Below are positions 45,611 to 57,399 of a stretch of 64,000 bases of DNA, in pieces. This stretch comes from Plecoglossus altivelis. Taxonomy: Eukaryota > Chordata > Actinopteri > Osmeriformes > Plecoglossidae. The translations under genes were made by a program, and so were the position numbers. The notes under the pieces are model-generated. The model saw only the letters and a list, made by a program, of their open reading frames with translations, searched no databases and had not been told where the DNA came from. How positions within the stretch are numbered: position 1 is the first letter of the stretch; each line of letters begins with the position of its first letter. The stretch is from assembly GCA_036571765.1 (NCBI GenBank), contig BROE01000017.1, positions 445,778 to 509,777 on the forward strand, given 5' to 3'.

Positions 45611-46679
45611 CACTGCCTGCAGGCCAGGGTATAATAGAGAGTGTGTAAGATGAGAAGTCTGAGACAAGCTAACAAGAACAGAGCTATGATGTCCAGATAC
45701 CATACCAACACATTCATACACACTCTCACCAGCACACATCAACACACACACACACACACAGGGGTATGCATATCTCACAAACACCCAAACATCCAGTTTC
45801 CATACATCTTTCTCCTTCTGTCTCACTCAGACACACACATAGTGTTTCCGTCACTCACACACGCACACACATCCCCACACACACACATCCACACACAAGT
45901 CTACTACTTGAATACGCTCCATCAAAGCTCTCTTCGGGACACCACTGCTTATCCACATCTTAGACTTGCTGTAGCAGAATAAGATAAATCGAGGGAGGAA
46001 AGAGCAGAGGGAGTGAGGGAGTAGCAGAAGAGAGGAGAAGAGAAGAGGAAAGGAGAAGAGGAGAGGACCAGAGGAGAGGAAAGAAGGGGATGAGGAGATG
46101 TCAGAAGGTCTTTGTGTCCATGTCAGTGGGATCAGGATAATTTGAAATCATCTTAGAGGCGCTGGTGCAGGTCACCACTCACATCCAGATAGGTCGCCTG
46201 AGCATATGGCACTCTGAGTCCACACACACAAGCTTGTGCACACAGTCCCACACATACACACCCTGACACACAGAGCAGAGGAGATGAGGAGGAAGGGAGG
46301 AGAGGAGAGACCAGGGATGAGGATGTTTTCATGACAGGAAGTGAGAAAACAATTAAGATCCTATCATCTTGTTTCAAACTCAGCCTGAAACAGAAAGACA
46401 GGATTAAGAGGAGAGAGCCAGAAAGATGGCAAGTTAAAACTGAGGGGATTTTGTGTTTTTTTTTTTTTGTTTTTTCTTCTTCTTTATGTTTCCCCTTCAT
46501 GTTGTTCTTCTCTCTCTCTCTGGTTTCCCATGACCCATTTTCCTGTGCTGTGGGAGCGAGGGAACGAGACAGACTGGAGGATGAATGAGCACGATGATGG
46601 TGTGATCACCTTTCTCCTCTGGAGACAGAGGAACACAGGGAGGCTCTAGTCAACATGTAGAGGACATCCTCCCCACCTG

Positions 46680-46845
46680 CACGCACACACACACACACGT
46701 GCGCACACACCTGCACGCCCACGTACACACCCACATGTGCAAGCACACAAACACGCACACGCACACACGTGCGCACACACACGTGCGCACACGCGCGCGA
46801 GCTCACGCCTGCACACACATGCACACACACGCACACACATACCAA
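46680..46845 (+). repeat. CA-rich tract with CACGTGCGC words
   Basis: CA repeats interspersed with ACACGTGCGCACAC and CGCGCGAGC; the CACGTG E-box core recurs. Confidence 0.8.
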
Positions 46846-46859
46846 AACCTTGGTCTGCT

Positions 46860-47480
46860 CCACATTCATTTATCAAAACTCTTTTATTAACTCTATAATC
46901 TTCTTTTGACAGTAATACATGGACCTCTTTGTCTGACATTTAGACGCGTCTCTATAGAATTTCTCCATAAATTCTCCCTATTGAATCGATGAGTCCAAAC
47001 TTTTAAAGGGGCCCAGGTTTGATGGTGTGACAAAACCTGCAGGCTAGACTTGCAGTATAAGACATGGCTTCCAATGTCACCAACACAGGCATGCAAAGGA
47101 GCATATTATGAACCCAATAGGCCTAAAACACTGAAACACAGAATACCCTTTATCACAAGATCTTCACATTTCAAAAGCAACATTGTTTCTTTATTACCAA
47201 CTTTTAATTGGAGCAGTTTAACGGCCTGAGATCGGCTAAGTCGTCATTTTAGCCCTGAATTCTGACTTGACAAGCACTGCAGTGAGATAAGCAACACAGC
47301 GATCGGCTCTAGGTCAACTTCCTAATACGTTTGCACACACAAGCACCCTGAAAGGCGTCCTGAGGAATTTCACCAATGGCGAAGGTTGATCAGTGAAAGC
47401 CGCTAACGTTGACTGTGTAACTCTTCAGCATACTGCATGTCAAATCACATGAATCATGAACTCAGGCCTCTGAACATCGT
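46860..47480. other. Complex AT-rich segment
   Basis: About 620 bp with no microsatellite and no gene-like frame. Words include TTTCTCCATAAATTCTCCC, AACTTTTAATTGGAGCAG and GAGATCGGCTAAGTCGTC. It may be constrained non-coding DNA or an old element. Confidence 0.35.
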
Positions 47481-47494
47481 TTATGACAGAATCA

Positions 47495-47860
47495 GCAAAC
47501 TGGAATCTCCCTATAACATCCACCTATAGAAGCGCTCTGCAGTCCCTATAAAGACCTTAATATACACTCCCTTTACAATACTGAATCTCCATATAACCTT
47601 CAGATAAAATGCTGCATCTCTAAAACTGTCCCAATAGAAAACAGTTTCTGAATAATCTTTTGATAGAATAATGCCTCTCTCCAGTCTGAATACTGTATAT
47701 AAGACTCTTCTCTGTTGAATCTCCCTCTTGAATATCCCCACAGAATCTCTATACTATACAGAATACTCTAACAATCTACGTAAAGAATCACCTTCATAAT
47801 CGAAACTATAGAATGTCTACGGAATCTCTTCATAGGAATGCATGGTACAGAACTCAAAAA
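47495..47860. repeat. Degenerate GAATCTC/ATAGAAT repeat
   Basis: Words GGAATCTCC, TGAATCTCC, TGCATCTC, AGAATCTC and GGAATCTC recur about every 30 bp with intervening ATATAA/CTATAGAA. It is a strongly diverged tandem repeat. Confidence 0.5.
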
Positions 47861-48030
47861 CAGTCTCCTGGTCTAATCAGACAACTCTCTCGTGAACCCA
47901 TTGTATTCAGTCAAGTCTGAAGGTGTGTGTGATGGCCGTGTGTGTGTATGTGTGTGTGTGTTGTAGGATGTACCATCTGCCCCCCAGGAGTACTGACCCT
48001 TTCTGGACCAACGAAGCAGAACGGTGACAG

Positions 48031-48096
48031 GGTGTGTGTGTGTGTGTGTGTGTCTGTGTGTGTGTGTTTGTGTGTGTGTCTGTGTGTGTCTGTGTG
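48031..48096 (+). repeat. (GT)n/(GTCT)n tract
   Basis: GT repeats broken by single TCTG and TTTG interruptions. Confidence 0.88.
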
Positions 48097-48569
48097 GGCA
48101 CGTGAGCCAGGTATGGGGGCTTTTCTCCCAGCAGAGTGAGCATCAGAACAGCTGAGGTGCATCTGTGTCCTTCAGCGTGTATGTGAGTGTGTGTGTGGTA
48201 TGTGTGTACATAGACAAATATTATGTGTGTGGACAGAAATCCATAGCTGAAACACAAAGATTCTCATCAGCATAATGATGCACAAGTCTAGTACAGATCC
48301 GCTAGTCTAGTCCAGTGCTGTTCACTAACAAGTACACTTAACACACCCAAAAGTGCGCAAGCGAGTACGCTTTAGCACACGACTTCGAAAGTGCATCGCA
48401 CTGAAAGTCAACCCAATGTGACACACACACACACACACACCACACACGTACAAGCACCTCCTCAAATACACAAATGCTCCTACTCCTAGTGCAAATTGAA
48501 TTGAGGCTGCCAAAGACACCGAAACCCTGACACACACACACACACACACAGAGGAGTGTGGGGCAATAC

Positions 48570-48638
48570 CTGTCGATGATGACCGGGTCTGATGGTGTCT
48601 CGTTGCGATTTCCACAGCTCTTCTTATCACAGCACCGA
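48570..48638 (-). CDS. ebf1: ebf1 coding exon 6, zinc knuckle (residues 162-185)
   Basis: 69 bp encoding (S)RCCDKKSCGNRNETPSDPV followed by IID and two bases of Arg185. Cys164 and Cys170 complete the zinc knuckle (H-x3-C-x2-C-x5-C) begun in exon 5. Arg163 and Asn172 lie in the DNA-contacting loop described for EBF1. The acceptor is a run of C ending in CAG, backed by more than 200 bp of pyrimidine-rich coding strand. The donor is GTATTG, weak at +4 and +5, and it opens the 39-kb intron. Confidence 0.97.
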
Positions 48639-48639
48639 C

Positions 48640-48860
48640 TGGGGGGGGGGACGGGAGGAGAGGGGGTAGGAGAGGAAGAGAGGGGGAGTAGAGGAAGAAA
48701 GGGGGAGGAAGGGGAAGAGGGGGGAGGAGGGGAAGAGAGGGGAAGGAGAGGAAGAGAGGGGGGAGTAGAGGAAGAGAGTGGGTGGGGGGAGGAGAGGAAT
48801 AGAGGGGGGAGAAGGGTAAGAGAGGGGGGAGGAAAAGAAGACACGGAGGAGAGGAGAGAA
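48640..48860 (+). repeat. Polypurine tract abutting exon 6 acceptor
   Basis: GGGGGAGGAGAGGAAGAGAGG-like purine repeat. On the coding strand it is a pyrimidine tract of about 220 bp running directly into the exon 6 AG. Confidence 0.85.
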
Positions 48861-49329
48861 GGAGAAAAAGCAGTCAGATTAGAGCCAAATCTCACAGGAA
48901 CAGTGTCTTCTTAAACCTTTACAGATCTAAGATGGCATCCCCCTTCTCCCCCCCCCCACCCCCCACCTCACTCTACCTGTCTGTTCTAGCAGCACTGAAC
49001 TTGTCCAGGTGAACAGAGGGGCTATGGGGACAGACATGTATTATCTAGCAGTCTTCACATACACACAGACACACATACAGTCACACAAACACACAAAGAA
49101 AGAAAGACAGGAGTCTTTCAGGACTCTGCCTGGGTGAGTATGGACAACAGGTGTATTCTGGGTGTGGGGTGGCAACAGTATCACCTGACTCAGGTAATTG
49201 CCCCTCAACCCCCTTGTTGTATGGGTGGGTGAGTGGTGGGGGTCTATAGGTTGGGTTAGGTTCTGGAAGGAGGGGGTGGGAAGGGGCAGGGTACAACAGC
49301 AGCTCGGACATCTCAGATTTCCTTAGGAC

Positions 49330-49690
49330 ATCTGGCAGAGGAGCTGAAGGGGAGAATGGGGCTGGGGACTGAGTGTGAGGTAGGGCTGAGTGTGAGGTGG
49401 CAACAGTGTGTGTGAGGTGGGGGTGTATGTGAGGTAGGGGTGTATGTGAGGTAGAGATAAGAGTGAGGTAGGGGTCAGAGCGAGGCTGGGGCTGAGTGTG
49501 TGGTAGGTATGTATGTGAGGTAGGGGTGTGTTTGAGGTAAGGTGTGTGTGAGGTAGAGGTGAGAGTAACATAGGGGTGAGAGTGAGGCTGGGTCTGAGTG
49601 TGTGGTAGGCGTGCATGTGACGTAGGCGTGTGTGTGAGGTAGAGGTGAGAGTGACGTAGGGGTGAAAGTGAGGCTGGGCTGATTGTGAGT
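49330..49690 (+). repeat. Degenerate GTGAGGTAGGGGTG repeat
   Basis: Repeats of GTGTGTGAGGTAGGGGTG-type units of variable length (about 18 to 40 bp), with GTGAGGCTGGG and GTGACGTAGG variants. An open frame on the minus strand here is a by-product of the repeat. Confidence 0.7.
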
Positions 49691-50386
49691 CATTTTTCTT
49701 TCTTTGCTTACATCACTTTATCCATCCTTCTATCCCTACCCCATTCTCTCATTCTATCTTCTATGTTACCTCATCCCCCCCTCTCTCCACTACCCACCCT
49801 TCCAGCCTTGCCTAGTCCATTTGAGTTCCTGATCGATACACTGGCAGGGAGGGGGAAAGGGGTGTTGGGGGCTGGACAAAGATGAGAACACACACCAAGA
49901 ATCTAGACGGAGAATAAGAACATGCTGCTGGGTTTTGTACTGGAGCTTTTCTCAATGTCTCTTTCACTCTCTATTCCTTCTTCCTCTCCCTCTTTTTGCT
50001 CTCATTTGCCCATGCTCAATTATTTATTTCATTGTCTCCTGCACTTTCTCTAGCCTTCCCACTCTCACTCTCTCTCCCTCCCTTATTTCCCTCTCTTTCC
50101 TTCTCTCTCTCTCTCTGTCTCTTCCTTTCCAGTTGTCTCTCTCTCCCTCTCTACCTTGCTCTCTATCTCTCTCACTCCCCTAGCTCTTGTTTCCAACTGA
50201 ATTGGGTCACCATTGTCCCACTGGAACCTGGTAGAGCTGGGTTGGGTGAGGAGGGATGAGGATGGGGGTGGTAGTGAGGAGGCGGCACAGCAGACCTGGG
50301 TCTCTGGGTATCAGTCAGCACCCCCTGCACCTCCTGGCTGTGTTGTTGAGGGGATTTTCTTTTCCTCTATCGCTCTTCCCACCCCA

Positions 50387-50393
<7 letters not shown>

Positions 50394-50467
<74 letters not shown>

Positions 50468-50500
50468 TCGCTCTCTCTCTCGCTCTCTCTCTCTCGCATG
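50394..50500 (+). repeat. (CT)n microsatellite
   Basis: Pure CT to about 50460, then CT interrupted by CACTCTCTCGCTC variants. One of the longest dinucleotide tracts in the window. Confidence 0.9.
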
Positions 50501-50956
50501 CTCCCACAGGACAGAAGGAGGAAATCACTGCTCGAGTCTCCCTTCTTCCTTTCCGCAGAGGTGATGGGAGCATCGCAACACCTTGTCTGGAGCCATGCGT
50601 GGGATTCCCAGGGTTCACCTGCCAGTCTGGCCTCTAAAGCATCCACGCTCCCCCTCCCAACAAAGCATGACACCACGCCCCTGAGAGCGTACCACACGCC
50701 ACAATAATAAACACCTTCTAATACAACACAGACGCACAGACACACACTGCACAACACTACACATCTTCAGCCTTCACACACGACACTACTCACCCAGGCT
50801 ACACTACCACAGCTCTGGCCAGCTTAAGGTTCAGCCCCAACCTCATCCCCAGCCAAAACACCCACCCAAATCGACTTCATTTGAGAGAGGAGTTATTTAG
50901 GAGTTATTTTGGGGGGAGAAGACAAGAAGGGAGGGCTAGTTGTTGGGCCCTGTATG

Positions 50957-50957
50957 T

Positions 50958-51006
<49 letters not shown>
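50957..51006 (+). repeat. (GT)n microsatellite
   Basis: GT repeats starting GTATGTGTGTCTG and then pure to 51006. Confidence 0.9.
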
Positions 51007-51007
<1 letters not shown>

Positions 51008-51009
51008 CA

Positions 51010-51110
51010 GCCTGGCCGGGCACCATATGGCTAATGGTAGCCAGCGACAATTAACTCCACTGATTAATGGGGAACAGACTCTCGTTCTGCTGCTGTTAAC
51101 TGAGACTGTG
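51010..51110. promoter_or_regulatory. Candidate regulatory island in intron 5
   Basis: Complex sequence with GACAATTAACTCC and CTGATTAATGGGG, two TAAT cores close together, between two GT-rich tracts. Confidence 0.25.
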
Positions 51111-51269
51111 TGTGTGCATGTGTGCTTGAGTGTGTGTGTGAACTCCAATGCACAATCAGCATGTCTTCCTCTTTCAGATAGGAGGGGGTGCCTCATCTCC
51201 AAGGGCGACCATACAAGGGGACTCCCTGACTAAACCACTCCAAACCACCTAGACCCTAAAGAGATGTTA

Positions 51270-51560
51270 CAAATACACAGAGATCTGGTACAAGATAGAG
51301 AGATCTGGTTGGTACAAGATATAGAGATCTGGCAAAATATATAGAGATATGTTATACCCTGAAGATATGTGACAATTTGAGGAGATATTTAACACCCTAA
51401 AGAGATCTGTTTTAATCTATCTGATAGACCCTATAGAGATCTAAACAGATTTGTTAGACCCTAAAGAGATATATTACATCCCAAAGAGATGTGTTAAAAT
51501 CTATGGAGATCTGCTAAACCTCACTGAGATCTGATGACCTGTCTATTGATCTCTTATAGG
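51270..51560 (+). repeat. Degenerate AGAGATCTG tandem array
   Basis: AGAGATCTG, AGAGATATG and AGAGATGTG words recur every 20-35 bp with intervening GGTACAAGATA or TTAGACCCTAA segments. It looks like an old, diverged minisatellite. Confidence 0.65.
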
Positions 51561-51579
51561 CGCTACAGAAATATTGACA

Positions 51580-52180
51580 GAACACACCGGTATGTTTGAT
51601 TTGCAGTGAAACATTAGCCACTGGACTCATTTGTGTTACAAACCTGTAGTCTATAAATGAACACATTAAAAATAAAATGCTTGCATTTTATATGCAAAAG
51701 GTGAACTAGAGTTATTTTGCTCGGTTTGCTTTAAAATGATTTCTTATTATTTTGAATTGATGGAAGCCAACAAAACCTGATCTATAATCTGTGTTTTTAA
51801 TCTCATTCAAAGCAAACCTTTCACCCAATGCACCCTATTTGAGATTTTCTGAAGAAATACAAATAGTGACATCCCATAAGGTTTTCAATCCCTATGTTAG
51901 ACCTTATAAATATAAAGTATAGATATCAGTCAGATTTATGGAGCAGGGACAAGAGACAGAATGTTCTCTGTCTTCATCTAGGGCACTCTCAACACATACT
52001 GGAGAATGTTCTAGGACCACATTCCCAAGATTAGTGTGATATTTCAAAAGTTTAAATTACTAATAGCTGTGTATAACTATTTATAAAATAAGTAATGCAT
52101 AAAGAACAGAGAAAGGTCAGAAAACTACTTAATTTGCATGTTGGATGTGGCTGTAGAAAAGAGTACAAAAGAAAAGTGTG
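51580..52180. promoter_or_regulatory. AT-rich complex segment in intron 5
   Basis: About 600 bp without simple repeats, rich in A/T with words such as GCATTTTATATGCAAA and TAAAATGATTTCTTATTATTTTG. No gene is visible. It is either constrained non-coding DNA or an unrecognised old transposon. Confidence 0.25.
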
Positions 52181-52190
52181 ACTGCTTTTG

Positions 52191-52192
<2 letters not shown>

Positions 52193-52262
<70 letters not shown>

Positions 52263-52278
52263 TGTGTGTGTGTGTGTC
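52193..52278 (+). repeat. (GT)n microsatellite
   Basis: About 40 GT repeats with a single GTAT interruption near 52256. A long alternating purine-pyrimidine tract with Z-DNA potential. Confidence 0.92.
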
Positions 52279-52767
52279 CTTGCATATATTTCATAGTCCC
52301 AGTACAGAGGAAGGCCCATTTGTTAGCAACACAACAACAGGCGGATTCAGATTGACTAATGAGTTTCTGCATGTCCCAATTAACCAGCCATCACACACAC
52401 ATATAGGCACACACGCACACACACACACACACACATCTTCATCATGAAAGGGTGAGGGGATGTTAAAATGCCTCTATAAATAGGGTGTCTATCCTCACAA
52501 CCCAGTTAGAAACAAATTCATCTTTTGATTTTAATTAAAGGAGCAACATCCGATAGCAAAACTAATCTCCCTCTCCTCCTTCTCTGCACCTTCTGTTTGG
52601 GGTGCATCCAGACTGGAGGAGAGAGAGAGAGGTAGGGAGGACTTCCTGGTTAGTTCCATGAGGCATCTGATAAGGAAGGGACGTGCAGCAGAACCCTATC
52701 AAGCCCCCAGCGGCACTGAGCATGGGCGGACCTGTTGAAGTGCATCGTGGACGTAGTAGTTTTTTAC

Positions 52768-52841
52768 CTGCACATGATCTCGTGTGTCAGCAGCACACGG
52801 CACATCTCGGGGTTCTTGTCCTGGCCTTCATAAATGATGGC
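52768..52841 (-). CDS. ebf1: ebf1 coding exon 5 (residues 138-162)
   Basis: 74 bp encoding AIIYEGQDKNPEMCRVLLTH, then EIMC and two bases of Ser162. His157 and Cys161 are the first two ligands of the COE zinc knuckle, numbered as in mammalian EBF1. Residue 140 is Ile, where mammals have Val. The acceptor is CCTGCAG|GCC. The donor is GTAAAA, which lacks the consensus G at +5 and is therefore weak. Confidence 0.97.
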
Positions 52842-53769
52842 CTGCAGGAAGAAGACCAACAGGAGGAGGAGGGAAGAAACAGGTTCAGATTTCAAGGGGC
52901 AGGTCTGGGAAGGGGGGTGACATTTTTCGTTCAGAGTATTTGTTTTGATAGCCATTGAGTTATTATGACACATATGTAAAACTATTATGGTACGTGAATA
53001 TCCAATTGTTATGGGATGTAGATTAAATTGTCATGGGCGGTGGTTAGCACTTGGTTCAGGCGCTCATTGCAAATGCATCAGTCTGGGAAAGAGCACCAGA
53101 TCATGAGTGTGTTCTCGCTAACCACTGTGTGTGCGTGTCTCTGCTTAGACTGATGTTTGGATAAAACACAATTCGCTGTTCCACATTTCACCCCACGCGC
53201 ACACTCTCCCTCCAGGAATTGAAGTGATGGGGAACACAAACACATGTTCACTCGCCATCTTTCTGTCGCTCTCTCACTCTTACACACACACACACACACA
53301 CACCCACAGACATGTCCAGAGTAAGAGCAGTGCTGGGAGGTTGATGTTGTATTTACTGCCTGTGGCTCAGGGTCCAGTAGAGCTGGAAGGCGGAGGGGGA
53401 GGAGGAGGGGGGGAGAAGGGGATGTTTAATGAATAGCAGTGTGTGTCGTGGGAAAACTGTGGGATTCAGCCCAACATCTCGCTAGGACATCGAACTGTTT
53501 GGCTTCCCTCCCCTCCCCTCCCCTCCCCTCTCCTCTACTCTCCTCTCCTCTCCTACTCCTGTATAACTCTCCTACTCAGGGCTGAGGAGAGCAGAGTCTG
53601 ATGTTAATCTTTCAAACTCTGATGTTGACACCAGCACCTTGATGTGTGATTACAAAGCATGCTGAGATTGTTGCAGATGTGTGAGTCATGACATCACAAC
53701 TAGTCAGAGTTGGCATAATTTTGAGGTGTCAGTCACACAGGAGGAATATGTTCTGTGTGTGTGTGTTGT

Positions 53770-54070
53770 GACAGAGAGGTGGAGGAGTGAGAACAAAGCT
53801 GAGACAATAAGAAAGAGGGAAAGACAGAAGGAGAGGAGTGGAGGAAAGAAGGAGAAGAGGAGGAGAGGAGGAAGATCAGAGGAGAGGAGGAGAGAAGGAG
53901 AGAAGGAGAGGAGGAGATGAGGAAGAGAGAAGGAGAAGAGTAGAGTAGGAGTGAAGGAGAAGGAGAGGAGGAGGTGAGGTGAGGAGGTGAGGAGAAGGAG
54001 GAGAAGGAGAGGTGGGGAGGAGAAGGAGGAGGAGATGAGGAGGAGGAGAGGAGGAGAGGAGGAGGAAGGA
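53770..54070 (+). repeat. Polypurine tract, GGAGA-rich
   Basis: About 300 bp almost free of pyrimidines on the plus strand, with GAGGAGAGGAGGAGA-type irregular repeats. It lies in intron 4. Confidence 0.85.
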
Positions 54071-54605
54071 ACAGATGGTACGTCACATACCAGTCTGGCA
54101 TACCAACTGCTCTGCTACCAAGCATCATCACACACACACGTATAAACACCACACACACACACACACACACACACGTATAAACACACACACATACAAACAC
54201 ATACATACATACACGTAGACATTGACCCACAGACACAACACAGATAGGAAGATACAATGAGAAATAGTGGGAGACAATGAGACAATGAGAGAGAAAAAGT
54301 AAGACAGAGAGAGAGGCTATGAATCCCTTACTGGACAGGCTAATTTCACACAACTCCAGAAAAACACACTCAATTTGTAATTAGTGTAAGAATGTAAAAC
54401 AATCATTTTCACCCAGACATCAAGCTACTCTGTGAGTGTCAGTAAATATTTCAAGATACTAAACTGATCCAAGAGGGAACTGCCTGGATTGTTTTCTGGT
54501 GGAGCTGGAAACAGGAAGTCCTCGGCAGCCAGCAGGAAGCAAACTCATTAGCATTGAAAATAAGCATGGTGTCCCAGCTCAGTCTCTAAGCCAGGTGCTT
54601 GTGCT

Positions 54606-54653
54606 CTCACTCTCTCTCTCCCCCTTTCCCTCTCTCTCTCTCTCTTCTCCCCC

Positions 54654-54688
<35 letters not shown>

Positions 54689-54800
54689 GATCTATATATC
54701 TATCTCTCTATCCCTCACTCTATCTCTGTCTGTACCTCTCTCTCCTCTGCCCCTCTCTCCCTCCCTTTCCCTCTCTCCCTCTCTCTCTCCCTCACTCTCT
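54606..54800 (+). repeat. (CT)n-rich polypyrimidine tract
   Basis: CTCTCTCCC-type tract interrupted by GATCTATATATCTATC near 54690. It is a simple repeat with no coding content. Confidence 0.8.
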
Positions 54801-55192
54801 GGCTCGCTCTCATAGGCCTGCTAAGTGACGCCTCAATCCATCCTGACCTGTGACCCATGTATCTTGACCCATGACCCCTTGCAACCCACACAGAGCCTCC
54901 GGGAGAGGTGGTCTTGACCTGGGGGATGAAGAGGTGACGACAGACACTCTCCAGACGGACTGACCCTCCCTCACCCCCAAGCAACCGCAACCACCTCACC
55001 CTCTCTAACCATGAATGACCACAACCACCATCACAGTCAGAGGGGGAGAAGTTTTTCTCTGCTTTGTTTTTAGACAATATTTCAATGTCCCGGAGTCATG
55101 AGGTGGGTTTTCACAGAAGCCTTTTCAAACACTTCCTGTTTTCTTCATGTTTATAGAGGGTAACTCGCCCTTGACAAACAAACACACAACCA

Positions 55193-55258
55193 GACATGTT
55201 TAACACATGTTTAATGCATGTATAATACAGGTTTATTACATGTTTAAGACATGTCTCA
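55193..55258. repeat. Degenerate ACATGTTTAA repeat
   Basis: ACATGTTTAA-like words recur about every 14 bp (ACATGTTTAA, ACATGTTTAA, GCATGTATAA, ACAGGTTTAT, ACATGTTTAA, ACATGTCTCA). It is a short, degenerate tandem array. Confidence 0.6.
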
Positions 55259-55532
55259 TCAAGGCTGCCAGGCATGTCGTGGCCAGTTTAACCGTGTGGA
55301 AAGCGTGTGTTTGATCAGGCATCTGGCATATGAGGCGTGTAAACTTGGAGCTGTAAACACGCTTCAAAGTGACGATGGTGCTGCGATCTGCTGGAGTCAT
55401 GTGCTAGCATGTCATCAGGGCATGACAGAATTTCTCTCTCCTATCATACACCATGCTCAGAGAGACGAGAGATGACAACAATCTCTGAAGAAGGGTTCTT
55501 ACACGCCCTCCAGTAGCAACCTCTCTCTCTGA

Positions 55533-55534
<2 letters not shown>

Positions 55535-55574
<40 letters not shown>
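55535..55574 (+). repeat. (GA)n microsatellite
   Basis: A nearly pure GA tract preceded by CTCTCTCTGAGAG, so that a CT block at 55521 and the GA block form an inverted repeat. Confidence 0.85.
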
Positions 55575-55581
<7 letters not shown>

Positions 55582-56517
55582 GAGGGGGGTGTATACATAT
55601 ATATGTGTGTGTGTGTAGGCTCCCTCTCTTCCTCACTCCCTCTTTCTATACCCTTCTCCCTTTCTCTCTCTATACCCCTCTCTCTCTCTTTCTCTGTCTC
55701 TCTCTCTTACCACTGTCTTGTTGTAGTTAGACCATCTGTCAGGGTTCCATTCTCTCTGTAGAGACTCCCTCATGCACACATACATTTGCACACAAACACA
55801 CAAACACACACACAGAAAGCTCAGGGTGGAGTTCGGAGGACAGCAAACAGGAAAAAACAACCTCACTCACAGGACAGTGAGAGTGTGTGTTTGTATGTGA
55901 ATGAAAGTGTGTCAACACACTGCTTCTTAATCATTGGTTTAGCCTGTGACTAAAGGCTCATAGCTCCCAAACTAACACACACACGCACACACACAGACCA
56001 GAGGCTTATACCTCCCTAACCCACACACAAACACACACAGGGGGTTCCTGCCATCTGATATTCAGTGGTGTCGCCGTAGCAGCAGAGTGTGTCTCCGGTG
56101 GGCTAACATGTCAGCAAGCGCTCAGAGTAGAGGATGTCAGCCTGCCGTGAACACACACAGACACTCTGCTCTGTTTGCCCTCACAGCGCCCAGTCAACAC
56201 ACACTGCTCACCAACCATCACTGTCTTCTCTCTGTTGCTTTCTTTTCCCTCTCTCTTCTCTTTTTCCTTTTCTTTTCTCTCTCCTTCCCTCTCTCATCTG
56301 TCCCCAGTCTCTCTCTCCACATCTCTCCCACGCTCCTTCTCTCTCTAGCTTCCTCTCTCGCTCTCTCACTCTGTTCAGCTGAGAGGTGAGAGTACAGACA
56401 GACAGTAAGAGAGCAGCTTACAACCACTCAAACAGACACACATACACACACACACTTGCAGCTAGAGAGCAGCAGGTGGCTGTAAAGGCCTGGGACCAAC
56501 AACTATGAATGAAACTA

Positions 56518-56862
56518 TGGCTGGGGGGTTAGGGCTGGGGGGTTAGGACTGGGGGGTTAGGACTGGGGGGTTAGGACTGGGAGGTTAGGGCTGAGGAGGC
56601 ATAGGGCTGGAGGCTTAGGGCTGGGGGGATAGGACTGGAGCAGGCATAGGGCTGGGGGGTTAGGGCTGGGGCAGGCATAGGACTGGTGGTTGGGGCTGGG
56701 GGTTAGGGTTGGGATAGGCATAGGACTTGTGGTTAGAGCTGGGGGGTTAGGGCTGAAGCAGGCATAGGGCTGGAGAGTTAGGACTGGGGGAATAGGGCTG
56801 GGGCAGGCATAGGGCTTGAGGGTTAGGACTGGGGGATAGGTATAGGGCTGGGGGGGTTGGAC
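56518..56862 (+). repeat. G-rich minisatellite, 14-bp unit CTGGGGGGTTAGGA
   Basis: The first copies are perfect 14-mers of CTGGGGGGTTAGGA or CTGGGGGGTTAGGG. Later copies diverge and pick up an inserted GCAGGCATAGGG-type block. Runs of four to six G separated by short spacers give strong G-quadruplex potential on the plus strand, which is the template strand of ebf1. Confidence 0.85.
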
Positions 56863-57179
56863 TGTCTGGACACTGTGTGGTCTAAATATAGGTCTTGGAC
56901 TGCAGGTAAAAGTTTAGCAAAAGGCTACAACTCTAGTATGCATTCTCTCTAGAGAAGCATCTCAGGCAGGCAGACAGGAACACGACACACACACAGCGTC
57001 AGCGTAGAGCCTCTTCTCTGGAGCACCATATTGTCAAGAAGTAATTCTAGAACACACTCTTGCCTGTCTGGGGTGGGGTGGGGGGCTAATGTAACCATAG
57101 GGATCACTCACAGACACACACATTGACAGATCCCCACCCATGCAGAGGAGAGCCAGAGCGGCGTAAGATGGTTCCTCAC

Positions 57180-57235
57180 CTGTTTAGTCATGGAATCGAT
57201 GAGACGGACATAAAAGTCCTGCTCTGTCCTAATAC
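57180..57235 (-). CDS. ebf1: ebf1 coding exon 4 (residues 119-137)
   Basis: 56 bp encoding (G)IRTEQDFYVRLIDSMTKQ. The acceptor is CTCCTAG|GTATT and the donor CAG|GTGAG. The Phe in QDFYV is the EBF1 form (Leu in EBF3). This is DNA-binding-domain core sequence. The acceptor is preceded by a long pyrimidine tract on the coding strand, seen as purines at 57237-57300 on the plus strand. Confidence 0.97.
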
Positions 57236-57368
57236 CTAGGAGACAGAAAGGACAGAGACAGACCGAAGAGAGGGAAGCGAAAAGAAGAGAGAGGAAGATA
57301 AATTGAGAGTGAGAATGAGGCAGAAAAACAGAGAAACAGAGTGTATAAATGATGAGGGAGACAGAGAC

Positions 57369-57399
<31 letters not shown>

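Larger units (their letters stand above)
48639..52767 (-). other. ebf1 intron 5
   Basis: 4.1 kb. From exon 6 outward it holds a polypurine block (48640-48860), a degenerate GTGAGGTAGGGG repeat (49330-49690), CT-rich DNA (49930-50510), a complex segment (50510-50930), a (GT)n tract (50957-51006), a degenerate AGAGATCTG array (51270-51560), AT-rich complex DNA (51580-52180) and a long (GT)n (52193-52278). Confidence 0.8.
52842..57179 (-). other. ebf1 intron 4
   Basis: 4.3 kb dominated by simple repeats: purine blocks 53770-54070, CT tracts 54606-54800, a GA tract 55535-55574, CT tracts 55620-55710 and 56220-56380, and the G-rich minisatellite at 56518-56862. Complex islands at 53440-53700, 54350-54600 and 54890-55500 hold no exon-like frame. 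Confidence 0.8.
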
